A stretch of DNA of 64,000 nucleotides from an uncultured bacterium (GCA_905216055.1 CAJMSH010000001.1:310001-374000), one strand, 5' to 3'. Shown: positions 18,538 to 27,135, numbered from the stretch's first letter. The notes: a model not told the origin generated them from the letters alone. Translations and numbers: made by a program.

Positions 18538-19029
18538 ATGCCTTTCAGATACAGGTTACAAAAAATTCTAGATTTCAGAATCCGTAAAAAAGAAGAACAA
18601 TTAACCGTAGTTCAAAAGGCTCAGCAAGCGGTTTACGAAGCTGAGGAAAACATAAGAAAAAACGAAGAAGAAATCAGTTCAACAAAACAAAATATGCGTC
18701 ACGCAGATCCGATGATGTATGAAACCTATGATAATTATCTGATATTCCTTTGGGATAAAGCAGAAAAATTAGAGGTAATACGTCAGGAGGCACAAAAAAA
18801 ACTAGATGAAGAAAAGGCAATTCTTGTAAAACTCGAACAAGGGGTTAAAGTCCTTGAAAAGCACAAAGAAAAAAACAGAGAAGCTTATATTGCAGAAGAA
18901 AAAGCAGCAGAGCTTAAGCAATATTCTGAATTAGGCGTAACCCGTTACTTTAGACAAAGTAAAGAAAGAGCCGAAGAAGAAGAGGCAATTCTTAAAAAGT
19001 TAGAAGAAATAGATGGAGGTAGTAATTAA
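18538..19029 (+). CDS. fliJ: Flagellar export chaperone FliJ
   Basis: This 163-residue protein is almost entirely coiled coil and opens with MPFRYRLQKILDFRIRKKEEQ-type sequence characteristic of FliJ (F-x-Y-x-L-x-K-x-L). FliJ is the stalk-like component of the flagellar type III export ATPase complex. The fliK-like gene follows after 2 bases and a hook/rod gene follows that, supporting the assignment. An AAGAG site lies before the ATG. Confidence 0.85.
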   Translation: MPFRYRLQKILDFRIRKKEEQLTVVQKAQQAVYEAEENIRKNEEEISSTKQNMRHADPMMYETYDNYLIFLWDKAEKLEVIRQEAQKKLDEEKAILVKLEQGVKVLEKHKEKNREAYIAEEKAAELKQYSELGVTRYFRQSKERAEEEEAILKKLEEIDGGSN

Positions 19030-19031
19030 AA

Positions 19032-19880
19032 ATGAACGTAAGTACAGCATCAGCAGCAGCAACTGCAAGTACATCAAGTGTAAGTTCAACTCAATCAAAA
19101 TCAAAAACTGATAGTTCTAAAAAAACTTCAGATACTTCATTTGAAGAAGAAATGAAAACTGCCTCTGAATCTGAAAAAGATGAAAAAGTAGAAGCTTCTA
19201 AAGATGATAAAAAGACCGAAACAAATAAAAAAACAGAAAAAGATTCTACAAAAGAGGCTAATAAATTATCACAAGAATTGCAAAAAGAACCGGATGACAT
19301 TGTTCCTGATGATGTTTACAAAGGTGGTATAAATTTTACGGATTACAAATACCATAACGAAGGACAATCAATTCTATCTCAAAATATTCAAAATCTCTTA
19401 AATACAAAAGATTTGATGACAACTGTTAATAGCGCATCAACTTTTGATTATGATGTTATAAATATGTCTGACAGTGATGCAAATTTCTTCGCAAATCTTG
19501 TCCAAAATACAGATATGTCAATGAATAGTATTGCATCTCAGGTTAGCAACGCTATGGCAGACGGGACAGAAGGTATTCAAAGAAATGTTCAGGTTTCATC
19601 TGTTTTGATGGAAAAGCTTTCAGATTCTATGAAAACAAATCAACCTTTTAGAATTGATTTTGACAAAGATGTTTCTGTCATTATAAAGGTAAATAAAGAC
19701 GGCTCTCTTGCAGCAAACTTTATTCCTGGGGATAAAGCTGTTGAACAGTATTTGAGAAATAATATCTCATCTTTAAGACAAAGATTTGATGATCAAAATT
19801 TACCGTATTCAGAATTAAGTTACAGTAACTCTCGTCAACAGCAGCAACAAAGACGTCAAAACAGACAAGGAGAAAAGTAA
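19032..19880 (+). CDS. fliK: FliK-like flagellar hook-length control protein
   Basis: The 282-residue product has a long Ser/Thr/Lys/Glu-rich disordered N-terminus and a compact C-terminal domain from about residue 195. There PFRIDFDKDVSVIIKVNKDG and AVEQYLRNNISSLRQRF match the hook-length control (FliK-C/Flg_hook) domain, which switches export specificity through FlhB. It ends in a Gln/Arg-rich tail. It is shorter than E. coli FliK (405). A GGAGGT site at the end of fliJ serves it, and its stop overlaps the next start in TAATG, so the three genes are coupled. Confidence 0.75.
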   Translation: MNVSTASAAATASTSSVSSTQSKSKTDSSKKTSDTSFEEEMKTASESEKDEKVEASKDDKKTETNKKTEKDSTKEANKLSQELQKEPDDIVPDDVYKGGINFTDYKYHNEGQSILSQNIQNLLNTKDLMTTVNSASTFDYDVINMSDSDANFFANLVQNTDMSMNSIASQVSNAMADGTEGIQRNVQVSSVLMEKLSDSMKTNQPFRIDFDKDVSVIIKVNKDGSLAANFIPGDKAVEQYLRNNISSLRQRFDDQNLPYSELSYSNSRQQQQQRRQNRQGEK

Positions 19881-20716
19881 TGAACGATTCATTTATTACC
19901 GCACTCAATACGCAAAAATCTACAACAAACTGGATGGATGTTATTGCAAGTAACATGACAAATGTTTACACTCCTGGTTTTAGAGAACAACAGGTTAATT
20001 TTAAAACCTTCTTGGGTGGTGCAATTTCTGATGATTACGATAAAAAATTAGACCAAGGTAAATCTACTCCGGGTACTTCAAAAGAGAACCTGTTTTTGGA
20101 AGGTAAAGGCTTTTTCCTTGTAAAAAATTCAGAAGGTAAAGATATTTATACAAGATTAGGTGAATTTACTTTTGATAAAGAAGGTGTCTATAAAGATAGA
20201 TATGGAAACACTGTTCAAGGTTATATTTTGAATGATAAAGGAGAAATTATGCAAGGTACAAAATCTGTATCTTCAGATCTTTATCAGCAAACCGTTATGA
20301 AAGGTGGAGCTTTAGATATCCCTACAACAAACATAAAATTGTGGATAGATCCTAACAATGGTAAATTTTTAGGCAAATATGACGATTATGAAATAGGAAA
20401 TGACGGTACTATATACGGGAAAGCTGATAACGGTAAACGTTCTGTTCCTTTGTATCGTGTAACAATAAGAAATTTCCATAACGCAGCCGCTCTTTATGAG
20501 TTTGATGACGGTCAATTTTTAGAAACTGAAGAATCTGGCAAACCTGTAATGGGCGTAGGAGAAATTCGTTCAGGTCTTTTAGAAATGTCTAACGCCGATT
20601 TTAGTGCAAACATTTCTTATTACCAGATGGCAAAACTTCAAATGGAAGTTTCAAATAAGTTGATTTCTTCAAATAAAGAATTGCTTGAAGAAGCTTTAAG
20701 ACTTGTTGGAAACTAG
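19880..20716 (+). CDS. Flagellar hook/basal-body rod family protein (FlgE/FlgF/FlgG type)
   Basis: A 278-residue protein with the conserved N-terminal rod/hook motif (VIASNMTNVYTPGFREQQ), a central GKGFFLVKNSEGKDIYTRLGEFTFDKEG segment typical of FlgE/FlgG, and the C-terminal SNADFSANISYYQMAKLQ with coiled-coil end. Length suits a rod protein (FlgF/FlgG about 250-260) rather than a full hook protein (about 400), but the fliK neighbour would favour a hook role. It overlaps the fliK stop by one base and ends at the terminator at 20742. Confidence 0.85.
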   Translation: MNDSFITALNTQKSTTNWMDVIASNMTNVYTPGFREQQVNFKTFLGGAISDDYDKKLDQGKSTPGTSKENLFLEGKGFFLVKNSEGKDIYTRLGEFTFDKEGVYKDRYGNTVQGYILNDKGEIMQGTKSVSSDLYQQTVMKGGALDIPTTNIKLWIDPNNGKFLGKYDDYEIGNDGTIYGKADNGKRSVPLYRVTIRNFHNAAALYEFDDGQFLETEESGKPVMGVGEIRSGLLEMSNADFSANISYYQMAKLQMEVSNKLISSNKELLEEALRLVGN

Positions 20717-20741
20717 ATTTTTGAATATTTTAAACTCCATT

Positions 20742-20779
20742 ATCCAAAAGAGATTTTTAATTCTCTTTTGGATTTTTTT
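20742..20779 (+). terminator. Terminator of the fliJ-fliK-hook operon
   Basis: Eleven-base-pair stem TCCAAAAGAGA / TCTCTTTTGGA followed by seven T. Confidence 0.93.
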
Positions 20780-20837
20780 ACAAATAAAATATACAATTGA
20801 AAATATATGTAAAAATTGTATTTTTATTTACGAAAAC

Positions 20838-20868
20838 AAAAAGCCGGTATTTAAAATTTACCGGCTTT
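20838..20868 (-). terminator. Terminator of the 44-residue gene
   Basis: Stem AAAGCCGGTA / TACCGGCTTT, with the T run on the minus strand, 35 bases beyond the stop of the small gene at 20903. Confidence 0.88.
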
Positions 20869-20902
20869 ACACATCCATAATCATCAACTATGCTTTAGTA
20901 GT

Positions 20903-21037
20903 TTATTTTGCTACTAAATCCTCAGTTTCTTCAATCTTTTTCATAATATTATCAATTTCCTCTTTCAAATATTCGAGGAAAAGACCTATTTCTTCTTTAA
21001 AACTGTAAACCCCTGGCCATGATATGTAACCATACAT
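20903..21037 (-). CDS. 44-residue small protein
   Basis: A short frame with an AAGGAG site 9 nt before the ATG at 21037, a stop at 20903 and its own terminator. The product starts MYGYISWPGVYSFKEE and continues as an acidic amphipathic helix (EIDNIMKKIEETEDLVAK). There is no membrane segment. Function is unknown; the proline/tryptophan start followed by a helix could bind a partner protein. Evidence for translation is strong for so short a frame. Confidence 0.65.
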   Translation of the reverse strand: MYGYISWPGVYSFKEEIGLFLEYLKEEIDNIMKKIEETEDLVAK

Positions 21038-21113
21038 AATTTGCATCTCCTTTTTGCTAACCTGTCAACATGTTTTGTATCGGTTATTTAAGAGAAAATC
21101 TTTAGGAAATAAA

Positions 21114-21503
21114 TCAGTTTTTTAATAATTTGTTACAATATTCATTAATATCATTACATCTATATTTCGGAATATAGTCTGTGTTATAATTTTCGGCTAT
21201 TTGTCTTATATTTCCGGTAGCTGAAATTATTATTATTTTAGTGTTTTTATATTTTTTAAAAAATCTTATCTGTTTGATTAGCCATTCTCCGGCGTATAGT
21301 GGTAAAAAATCAGATTCCATTTGCATATCTGTCAGGATAAAATCATAAGGTGCATCTATTGATGCCATTAATCTTTCCAGTGCTTCTTGCGCAGAATTTG
21401 CAGTTTCTATTTCTATGTTATCTTTAAAAATTTCTATAAGTGCACTTTTATGGTAAAGCACCCATTTATTAGAATCATCAACTATTAATGCTCGTTTTTT
21501 CAT
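21114..21503 (-). CDS. Stand-alone response-regulator receiver protein
   Basis: This 129-residue single-domain protein shows receiver features: ALIVDDSNKW (acidic pocket), FILTDMQMESDF with the phospho-acceptor Asp, IIIISATG (conserved Thr/Ser position) and YIPKY (conserved Lys). There is no output domain, so it probably acts through protein contacts or as a phosphate sink. I chose the ATG at 21503, which lies 6 nt after an extended TATAAT; a longer frame to 21566 runs through the upstream terminator. Confidence 0.82.
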   Translation of the reverse strand: MKKRALIVDDSNKWVLYHKSALIEIFKDNIEIETANSAQEALERLMASIDAPYDFILTDMQMESDFLPLYAGEWLIKQIRFFKKYKNTKIIIISATGNIRQIAENYNTDYIPKYRCNDINEYCNKLLKN

Positions 21504-21518
21504 AAGTTCATTATAACA
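21504..21518 (-). promoter_or_regulatory. Leaderless promoter of the receiver gene
   Basis: Minus strand TG-T-TATAAT (box 21515-21510) ends 6 nt before the ATG at 21503, immediately downstream of the terminator at 21520. Confidence 0.7.
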
Positions 21519-21519
21519 T

Positions 21520-21546
21520 AAAAGCCGCTTTTGAAAGCGGCTTTTT
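21520..21546 (-). terminator. Terminator after the Hsp20-like gene
   Basis: Hairpin AAAGCCGCTTT / AAGCGGCTTT with short T runs, between the Hsp20-like stop (21579) and the receiver promoter. Confidence 0.8.
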
Positions 21547-21578
21547 AATTTGTTGGACGTTTTCATTAATATATGTTT

Positions 21579-22145
21579 TTAATCAAGTGGGATATTAATT
21601 ATGTAATTGTTTCCTTCTCTAATTTTTGTCATATTTTCTAAATCTACATCATTGCCAAAGTTGAAGGCTTGAGAAAATCTTAGAATTTCTTTTTTGTTAT
21701 GTTTGTTTTTTTCGCCTGCAGCATTAATTAGTATTGTGTTTCCATCTGTTTTTACTTCTACATTTTTTTCGTCATTGTCGAATGGTCTTAAATCAATAAC
21801 AATTTTATAGCTGTCAGGAGTTTTTTCTACATGAATAAAATCAGATACCGCATCTGCCATTCTTTGTTCATTGTGGAAGGTTCTTCTGTTATATCTTTCT
21901 TGAGCTTTCATTGCTCGTCTTTCCATTCTGTCAAAGCTTCTTTCTCTTTGCATAATTGCTCTATCCATTCTTCTCATTTGAACTGCAGGATCAAGCATTC
22001 GTTTGAAGTGCCAATCAGTTACGACATAAAATGCTGCAAATGCTCCCAAAAATACTAACAAACCTGTGCATACGTGTTTTAAAACAGGATGTTTGCATAA
22101 AAAACAATCATCAAATTCTTCGTGTTTGTAATTATTGTCTTCCAT
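21579..22145 (-). CDS. Membrane-anchored Hsp20/alpha-crystallin-like protein
   Basis: A 188-residue protein. A Cys-containing N-terminal segment (DDCFLCKHPVLKHVC) is followed by one membrane helix (about 28-46), an Arg/Met-rich coiled segment (60-105) and a C-terminal beta-sandwich-like domain. There DSYKIVIDLRPFDND, VEVKTDGNTILINA and a final INIPLD follow the alpha-crystallin/Hsp20 pattern. Ordinary small heat shock proteins are soluble, so the membrane anchor is unusual. An AAAGGAG site precedes the ATG. Chaperone function is inferred only. Confidence 0.65.
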   Translation of the reverse strand: MEDNNYKHEEFDDCFLCKHPVLKHVCTGLLVFLGAFAAFYVVTDWHFKRMLDPAVQMRRMDRAIMQRERSFDRMERRAMKAQERYNRRTFHNEQRMADAVSDFIHVEKTPDSYKIVIDLRPFDNDEKNVEVKTDGNTILINAAGEKNKHNKKEILRFSQAFNFGNDVDLENMTKIREGNNYIINIPLD

Positions 22146-22288
22146 AATAAAACTCCTTTCTTTTTTGAATATATTTTAGTATAAAAATTAATTTATGAAA
22201 GTAAATTACCCCATAGAGCTATTAGTATTGAAATGTAAAACAATATATGTTATTATATTAATGAGTGTTATAGAAGGGGTACTATATT

Positions 22289-22477
22289 ATGGCTAAGATA
22301 CTTGTTACTATGCCCGATGATTTTTTACATAAAATTGATGGTGTAGCTTTAAATGAACAAAGAACCAGAAGTGAACTTATTAGAGAGGCTTTAAGAACTT
22401 ATATGCGTCGTATGAACGTGAAAAATCCTCAAAAATCAGAAGATGAAGCAAAAACTTTGGAATCTCTTTTGAGTTAA
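22289..22477 (+). CDS. Ribbon-helix-helix (CopG/Arc-like) DNA-binding protein
   Basis: This 62-residue protein matches the RHH fold: a beta strand AKILVTMPDDF, then HKIDGVALNEQRTRSELIREALRTYMRR with the conserved helix-turn-helix spacing. It would bind DNA as a dimer. It may be an antitoxin or an autonomous regulator, but no toxin frame sits beside it. The ATG has AAGGGG 11 nt upstream. Its 3' end overlaps the convergent gene ending at 22474 by 4 bases. Confidence 0.82.
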   Translation: MAKILVTMPDDFLHKIDGVALNEQRTRSELIREALRTYMRRMNVKNPQKSEDEAKTLESLLS

Positions 22478-23757
22478 ATCTTTATTAATTTTTCAACCCA
22501 TTTTATCAGATTTGAAATTTCATAAGGTTTTGGAATATATAAGTCAGCTCCTGCTGATAAGATAAGCTCTTTGTCATGAAGAATTGATGTTACTATAATT
22601 TTAGTTTTGTCAAAGTTGGTATTTTGGCGGATTTTTTTGCAAAGTTCTAAACCTTCAAGATCTTCAATATTACCTGCATCAAGGATTATAAGTGCAGGGC
22701 TAATATCTTCATCTTGTATATCATTTACGACTTTAACATCATATCCTTGAATGCTTAGGATAGTTGTTAAGAGAATACTCATAGCTTCATCTTTTTCCAA
22801 AATATAAATTTTGTTATTGAACTCATTGTCAATCGAATCTTCTGCTGTAATGCTTGGGCGTTCGATTAGGTAATTTGATTTGGCAGGTAAGTCTGCCAGT
22901 TTATGAATTCTCAAAAGTGCGCCAAGAAGTTGCGATGAATCTTTATATTGGATTAATTCATTATTTACAATTCCGATTGTTGTATGAACAAAATTTGATC
23001 TTCTGCCGGCAAATTCATCACCCTGCATTAGCATAAAGCCTCGTCTGTTATCTTGTGGTGAATAAAATTTTGCGGCAACTGAATCGAATGCAAAAATTAG
23101 ATAATTTGCTATTTTTTCTGCTTTCAGGCTGTCTGTGATAATTATAAATTGATTATCCGAGAAAGCTCCGAAATAGTCATTTTCTGATAGTGCGGAATGA
23201 ATAATTGCGCAAAATGTTTGAACAAGTTTGTCTGATGCAAGTTCTGTATAAGTTTCTTTATAATTATCAAAATTTTCAATACTAACAAACATTGCTGCCC
23301 AAGGTTTGTCTTCGTTTACGATTCTTTTTAAAGCTCTTAGCGAATAATTTTTACCGGGAAGAAGATGTTTTGTATCCATATTTGATTCAAGTTCTCTTCT
23401 CAGATGGGCTTTTACACGCACAATAAATTCTTCTGAATTAACTGGTTCTGATATAAAATCGTCTGCACCGTTATCTAAAACTGCAATTTTATCTTTAATA
23501 TCAGCGGATTTTGATGTTGCAATAATTACAGGTCTCATATTGTATGTGAGGGCACGTATTTTTTTGCAGTAATCTGAAAGGTCGCTGTCAATGCTATCTG
23601 ATATTATTATTAAATCAGGCTCTTTGTCTTGAATAAGTTTCATTGCAGAAATCAGATTTTTGGTAATATGAACTTTATTACTTTTGTTTTCCAAAAGTTT
23701 TTTATATTTGGTCGAAAGTTCTTTTCTTTTATCAATAATAAGAGTTACTGTCTGCAT
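22474..23757 (-). CDS. REC - degenerate GGDEF-like - REC signalling protein
   Basis: The 427-residue protein has a first receiver domain (1-118), a central domain (about 130-290) with the nucleotide-cyclase fold but no GGDEF or catalytic acidic motif, and a second receiver domain (305-427) with IILDAGNIEDLEG and IPKPYE. The central FVSIENFDNYKETY and FGAFSDNQFIIIT segments correspond to GGDEF-domain strands. It is therefore unlikely to make c-di-GMP and may be a dimerisation or sensor module. It overlaps the kinase gene by 13 bases, so the pair are coexpressed and probably a signalling couple. Confidence 0.75.
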   Translation of the reverse strand: MQTVTLIIDKRKELSTKYKKLLENKSNKVHITKNLISAMKLIQDKEPDLIIISDSIDSDLSDYCKKIRALTYNMRPVIIATSKSADIKDKIAVLDNGADDFISEPVNSEEFIVRVKAHLRRELESNMDTKHLLPGKNYSLRALKRIVNEDKPWAAMFVSIENFDNYKETYTELASDKLVQTFCAIIHSALSENDYFGAFSDNQFIIITDSLKAEKIANYLIFAFDSVAAKFYSPQDNRRGFMLMQGDEFAGRRSNFVHTTIGIVNNELIQYKDSSQLLGALLRIHKLADLPAKSNYLIERPSITAEDSIDNEFNNKIYILEKDEAMSILLTTILSIQGYDVKVVNDIQDEDISPALIILDAGNIEDLEGLELCKKIRQNTNFDKTKIIVTSILHDKELILSAGADLYIPKPYEISNLIKWVEKLIKI

Positions 23758-24464
23758 TTTTCCCTCGCTTGTTTTTCAATATTTGCGCAGGGCAGACAAA
23801 GTTCAAAGGTTGTGAAATCTTTATTTGAGCTTACTGAGATTTTCCCGCCCATTTTTTCTGTAAGATTTTTGGTTATATATAGGCCAAGTCCGCTACCTTG
23901 AACTTTTCTTGTAAGTGGGTTATCTATTCTTGAAAATTTGTGGAATATTTTTTCATAGCAATTTTCAGGAATTTGCGGACCTTTATTGGTTACTTTTATT
24001 GAAACCATTTCATTTACAAGATTTGCTTTTATTGTAATTGTTGTATTTTCATCCCCGTATTTTGCTGCATTTTCTGTTAAGTTTGTCATTATTTGTTGGA
24101 ACTTGTCTTTGTCTGCAAGAATAGGCGGAACGTTTTTATCTATATCTATTTTAAAATTTTTATCTTTATATTGATTTTTGACGATTGCTGTAATTGTTTC
24201 TATGACAGGTTTTATTGAAACTTCTTTGTAGATAAAATTATCTTTTGAGTTTTGGAGTTTTGTCACAGAAAGCATATTTTCAACAAGATTAATTAATCTG
24301 TTTGATTGCTCTACTATTATGTTTAAAAATCTTTTTTTGCTATCATCGTCCAGTTTGTCCCAAGAAGAAAGCATAGTTTGAGAAAAGCCTCTGATAGATG
24401 TTAATGGTGTTCTTAATTCGTGGCTTATTGTTGATATAAAATCTTCGTAATCTTTAGTTTCCAT
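23745..24464 (-). CDS. Soluble sensor histidine kinase core (HisKA-HATPase)
   Basis: A compact 239-residue kinase: H-box ISHELRTPLTSIRGFSQ at residues 13-30, N-box LTENAAKYG, G1-type motif and G2 GSGLGLYITKNL. There is no sensor or membrane segment, so input probably comes through a partner. Its probable substrate is the REC-containing protein encoded by the overlapping downstream gene. The ATG lies 6 nt after TATAAT without a Shine-Dalgarno sequence; the promoter overlaps the end of the TOPRIM gene. Confidence 0.88.
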   Translation of the reverse strand: METKDYEDFISTISHELRTPLTSIRGFSQTMLSSWDKLDDDSKKRFLNIIVEQSNRLINLVENMLSVTKLQNSKDNFIYKEVSIKPVIETITAIVKNQYKDKNFKIDIDKNVPPILADKDKFQQIMTNLTENAAKYGDENTTITIKANLVNEMVSIKVTNKGPQIPENCYEKIFHKFSRIDNPLTRKVQGSGLGLYITKNLTEKMGGKISVSSNKDFTTFELCLPCANIEKQAREKCRQ

Positions 24465-24498
24465 AAGTTAATTATAGCAAATTTTTTTAATTTGTTAA
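24465..24498 (-). promoter_or_regulatory. Leaderless promoter of the histidine kinase gene
   Basis: Minus strand TTAACA, 16-nt spacer, TATAAT with a TG extension (24476-24471), 6 nt, ATG at 24464. It overlaps the 3' end of the upstream gene. Confidence 0.7.
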
Positions 24499-25467
24499 GG
24501 TGTTTTTAGTATAATTGTCTTTTAGCGATGCAAGTTCGTGAATTATATCTTTAATTTCAGGTGAAAGATCATCTATACCTGAGATATTTTTTTTGACAGC
24601 TTGAGCAAATTCTGCTTTCTTAAATTCGTGTAGTCCTCTGTGTTTGAAAAACTCTTCTAAGAATTCTACGTTAGAACAATATTCATTGATGTTTTGAATT
24701 GGTGCCAGTGATATATTTTCTGTTTCATAATTTAGAGTTTTGAATATAAGTTCATCAGGCAGTAAATCTTCAAATTCTCCGCATTTTAAAATATGGATTT
24801 TATCAAATTCTCTTAATTTCGGTTTAATTTCTTCCAAATTAGATTTTGCATCGCTGTCAAGCAGTACAAATATTGGAATTTTTAAACTTTCTGCAAATGT
24901 ATAAAAATATTTTACAACCTGATTTTTGCCGCCTGCAGAAACTATATGAATACCGTTTTGGTCAAAATTAAATCCGCATATTTTTGCAAACTCAGGTAAA
25001 AGTGTTTCTTCCGTAATCCCTTCGCATAAAACTATTTTTTTTATCGGGAAACCAAAAGTGTTTTCATTTGGATTTGTGTCTAATAGGGTTTTAAACCACT
25101 TTAGGTTGTTTGGAATATCTGGGGGTAGAAGTTTTATTATACTTTTATAATTAATTTTATTTTTAAGCAGCTTTTCTGTATTTTCACTGACTTTAAACAA
25201 TGATTTTTCATAGTCATACAGTCTTTGATTTATCAGAAAATCGTTGTTTTCTTCTTCGATTGAAAAATTGATAATTTTTTGTGCCAATTCTTTTAATTCT
25301 TCATAATCAAGGTTATCAAGATCCTGCTTTTTTAATTTAGGTTCAATAAGATTTGAGCTTATAATATCTTTGAAAACTCGAAGATATTTTGCTTCAGGCT
25401 CCTTAAATCTTGTAAGTCTGTCTGTTGAAATTATTAATTGTTCTTTTGATAGTGGTTTGATTTTCAA
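24487..25467 (-). CDS. Stand-alone OLD-type TOPRIM domain protein
   Basis: The protein (326 residues) carries a TOPRIM domain from about residue 143 to 260: IVLCEGITEETLLPEF with the catalytic Glu149, SAGGKNQV, and VLLDSDAKSN with Asp204/Asp206. This arrangement is that of the OLD-family nuclease C-terminal half, but the N-terminal ABC-type ATPase is missing and replaced by a 140-residue helical region. It probably cleaves or binds DNA or RNA with metal; no defence partner gene is next to it. The start is a TTG with a TAGGAA site. Confidence 0.7.
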   Translation of the reverse strand: MKIKPLSKEQLIISTDRLTRFKEPEAKYLRVFKDIISSNLIEPKLKKQDLDNLDYEELKELAQKIINFSIEEENNDFLINQRLYDYEKSLFKVSENTEKLLKNKINYKSIIKLLPPDIPNNLKWFKTLLDTNPNENTFGFPIKKIVLCEGITEETLLPEFAKICGFNFDQNGIHIVSAGGKNQVVKYFYTFAESLKIPIFVLLDSDAKSNLEEIKPKLREFDKIHILKCGEFEDLLPDELIFKTLNYETENISLAPIQNINEYCSNVEFLEEFFKHRGLHEFKKAEFAQAVKKNISGIDDLSPEIKDIIHELASLKDNYTKNTLTN

Positions 25468-25571
25468 AATTTTGTTCCTAATTGTTACATTTGTTAATTA
25501 AAATATAATGAATTTAGCAAATTTTTTCTGTCTTTATTTTTTTATATAATAAGTAGTAGTGGAGTGGAATT

Positions 25572-27059
25572 GTGTATTCGTTAAATATTAACACCCAACA
25601 ATATAATAATTATAACATGTCAAAGCCTGTTAAGGCTACTGAGGTTAATAATAATAAAGAAATAAAAGCTCAAAAAGTAGCATTTACTTCAAATCCTATT
25701 ATGACAAATGTTCCGTTTAATGCTGCTCTTTCTGCTTCAAGATTTAGAACAGAATTATCTTCTAATGATGAAAAAAATAAATATAATGAATTAGTAAAAG
25801 TTGCTGATAAAGATACTAAAAAACGTTTAAATACACTTTTAAAAACTGGAGTTTTATTAAATTCAGCATCAAACGACAATTCTACTACTCTTGATAATTT
25901 ATATAAAATTGCAACTGCCCCAAGAGCTCAAGGTTTAAGTAATGCTGTTATCTTAAAGAATACAATAGATACTTTATCAGATCCATACACTATAACTCAG
26001 CAATTTGGAAATATTCCATCCAAATACTATTCACAAGTTGCAACAGCAGCAGGTGATAAGGCAGGAGAAATTAATGTTGAACATTCAGGGACTTGTGTTG
26101 CTTCAAGTATAGAATTCAATCTTGCTCAAAAATATCCTGCAGAATTTGCAAGATTTGCGGAAGGTTTAAGTTCTCCTAATATGAGTGTTAAAAAGGTTAT
26201 AAAAATGAATAACCTTGCAGATAATACGCTTGATGCAATATGGCTTTTGAACGCTTTTGAAATTCCTTACGAAGCAAATGATTTTGATAAAGCAACTTTG
26301 ACTTTCGCTCCTGATAAAAATGCTATAATTAGAGCATTTATTCAAACAGTAGATAAAGACAAATTAGAAAGAACTCCTTTGGATGTTTTAATGCAATCAA
26401 CATTTATGCAAGTAGGATCTCAGCAATCGTACGATACTTTGACAGATAAACGTGCAGGTAAATTTAATCAAAACGATAAAGGATTGATTGAATTTGAAAA
26501 AACATTTACAGAGTCAGTTGTAGAAGATAAAAATAAAATTTCAGTTACATATCAAACAGTAGATGAAAATGCGAAACTTGTCGGTTATGAAACAAGTTTT
26601 GATACTATGAAAAAACAGATTACAGATGCTCTAAATTTAGGCGAGAACGTAATAATCGGTTATACTCAAGTTGATGATACAAATACAATAATCAACGGGC
26701 ATGAAATAACAATTACCGGAGTAAAAACAGACAAAAACGGTAAAATGATATTTATATGTAATGACACTGATGATAATTCTTCATTACCTGTTGAGTATTC
26801 TGAAGATTATTTGTTACCGAAAATTCATCACGCAGCTCTCCCTCAAGCAGTTGTTGCAAATGATGTAAATCTTGTTGAAAACTGGGTTGAAGGCTTGAAA
26901 ACTTATAAAGAGCTTAAAAAACAAGCACAAATGAATGCTCAAGCTCAGATAAATTCTCAACCTCAAATTAATCCGCAACCACAAATGAATGTTCAGCCTC
27001 AGATTAATGTTCAACCCCAGATGAATGTTCCGCAACCACAAGTCCAAATGGCGGCTTAA
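25572..27059 (+). CDS. Candidate papain-like cysteine protease with Gln/Pro repeat tail
   Basis: The protein (495 residues) is not clearly assignable by name. VAFTS lies at residues 36-40 in a polar N-terminus. The central domain has GTCVAS (Cys175), NGHEITITGV (His377) and a following CND (Asn397), the Cys-His-Asn order of papain-fold proteases. The C-terminal 45 residues are a short-period Gln/Pro/Asn repeat (QPQMNVQPQINV-type). There is no Sec signal. The start is a GTG with GGAG upstream. It may be a secreted or cell-associated peptidase; catalysis is inferred from the triad only. Confidence 0.55.
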   Translation: MYSLNINTQQYNNYNMSKPVKATEVNNNKEIKAQKVAFTSNPIMTNVPFNAALSASRFRTELSSNDEKNKYNELVKVADKDTKKRLNTLLKTGVLLNSASNDNSTTLDNLYKIATAPRAQGLSNAVILKNTIDTLSDPYTITQQFGNIPSKYYSQVATAAGDKAGEINVEHSGTCVASSIEFNLAQKYPAEFARFAEGLSSPNMSVKKVIKMNNLADNTLDAIWLLNAFEIPYEANDFDKATLTFAPDKNAIIRAFIQTVDKDKLERTPLDVLMQSTFMQVGSQQSYDTLTDKRAGKFNQNDKGLIEFEKTFTESVVEDKNKISVTYQTVDENAKLVGYETSFDTMKKQITDALNLGENVIIGYTQVDDTNTIINGHEITITGVKTDKNGKMIFICNDTDDNSSLPVEYSEDYLLPKIHHAALPQAVVANDVNLVENWVEGLKTYKELKKQAQMNAQAQINSQPQINPQPQMNVQPQINVQPQMNVPQPQVQMAA

Positions 27060-27135
27060 TGTAAATTTACATTGAGCCAAAATTTTAGCAAAAAAAATAT
27101 TGATGATGTTTAATATGTAAAAAAGGTGAAAAAAT

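Noticed and set aside
26930..27056. Mobile or minisatellite DNA repeat at the end of the papain-like gene
   Set aside because: The repeat is in-frame protein repeat (Q-P-Q-x-N) rather than conserved at DNA level; described as part of the gene.
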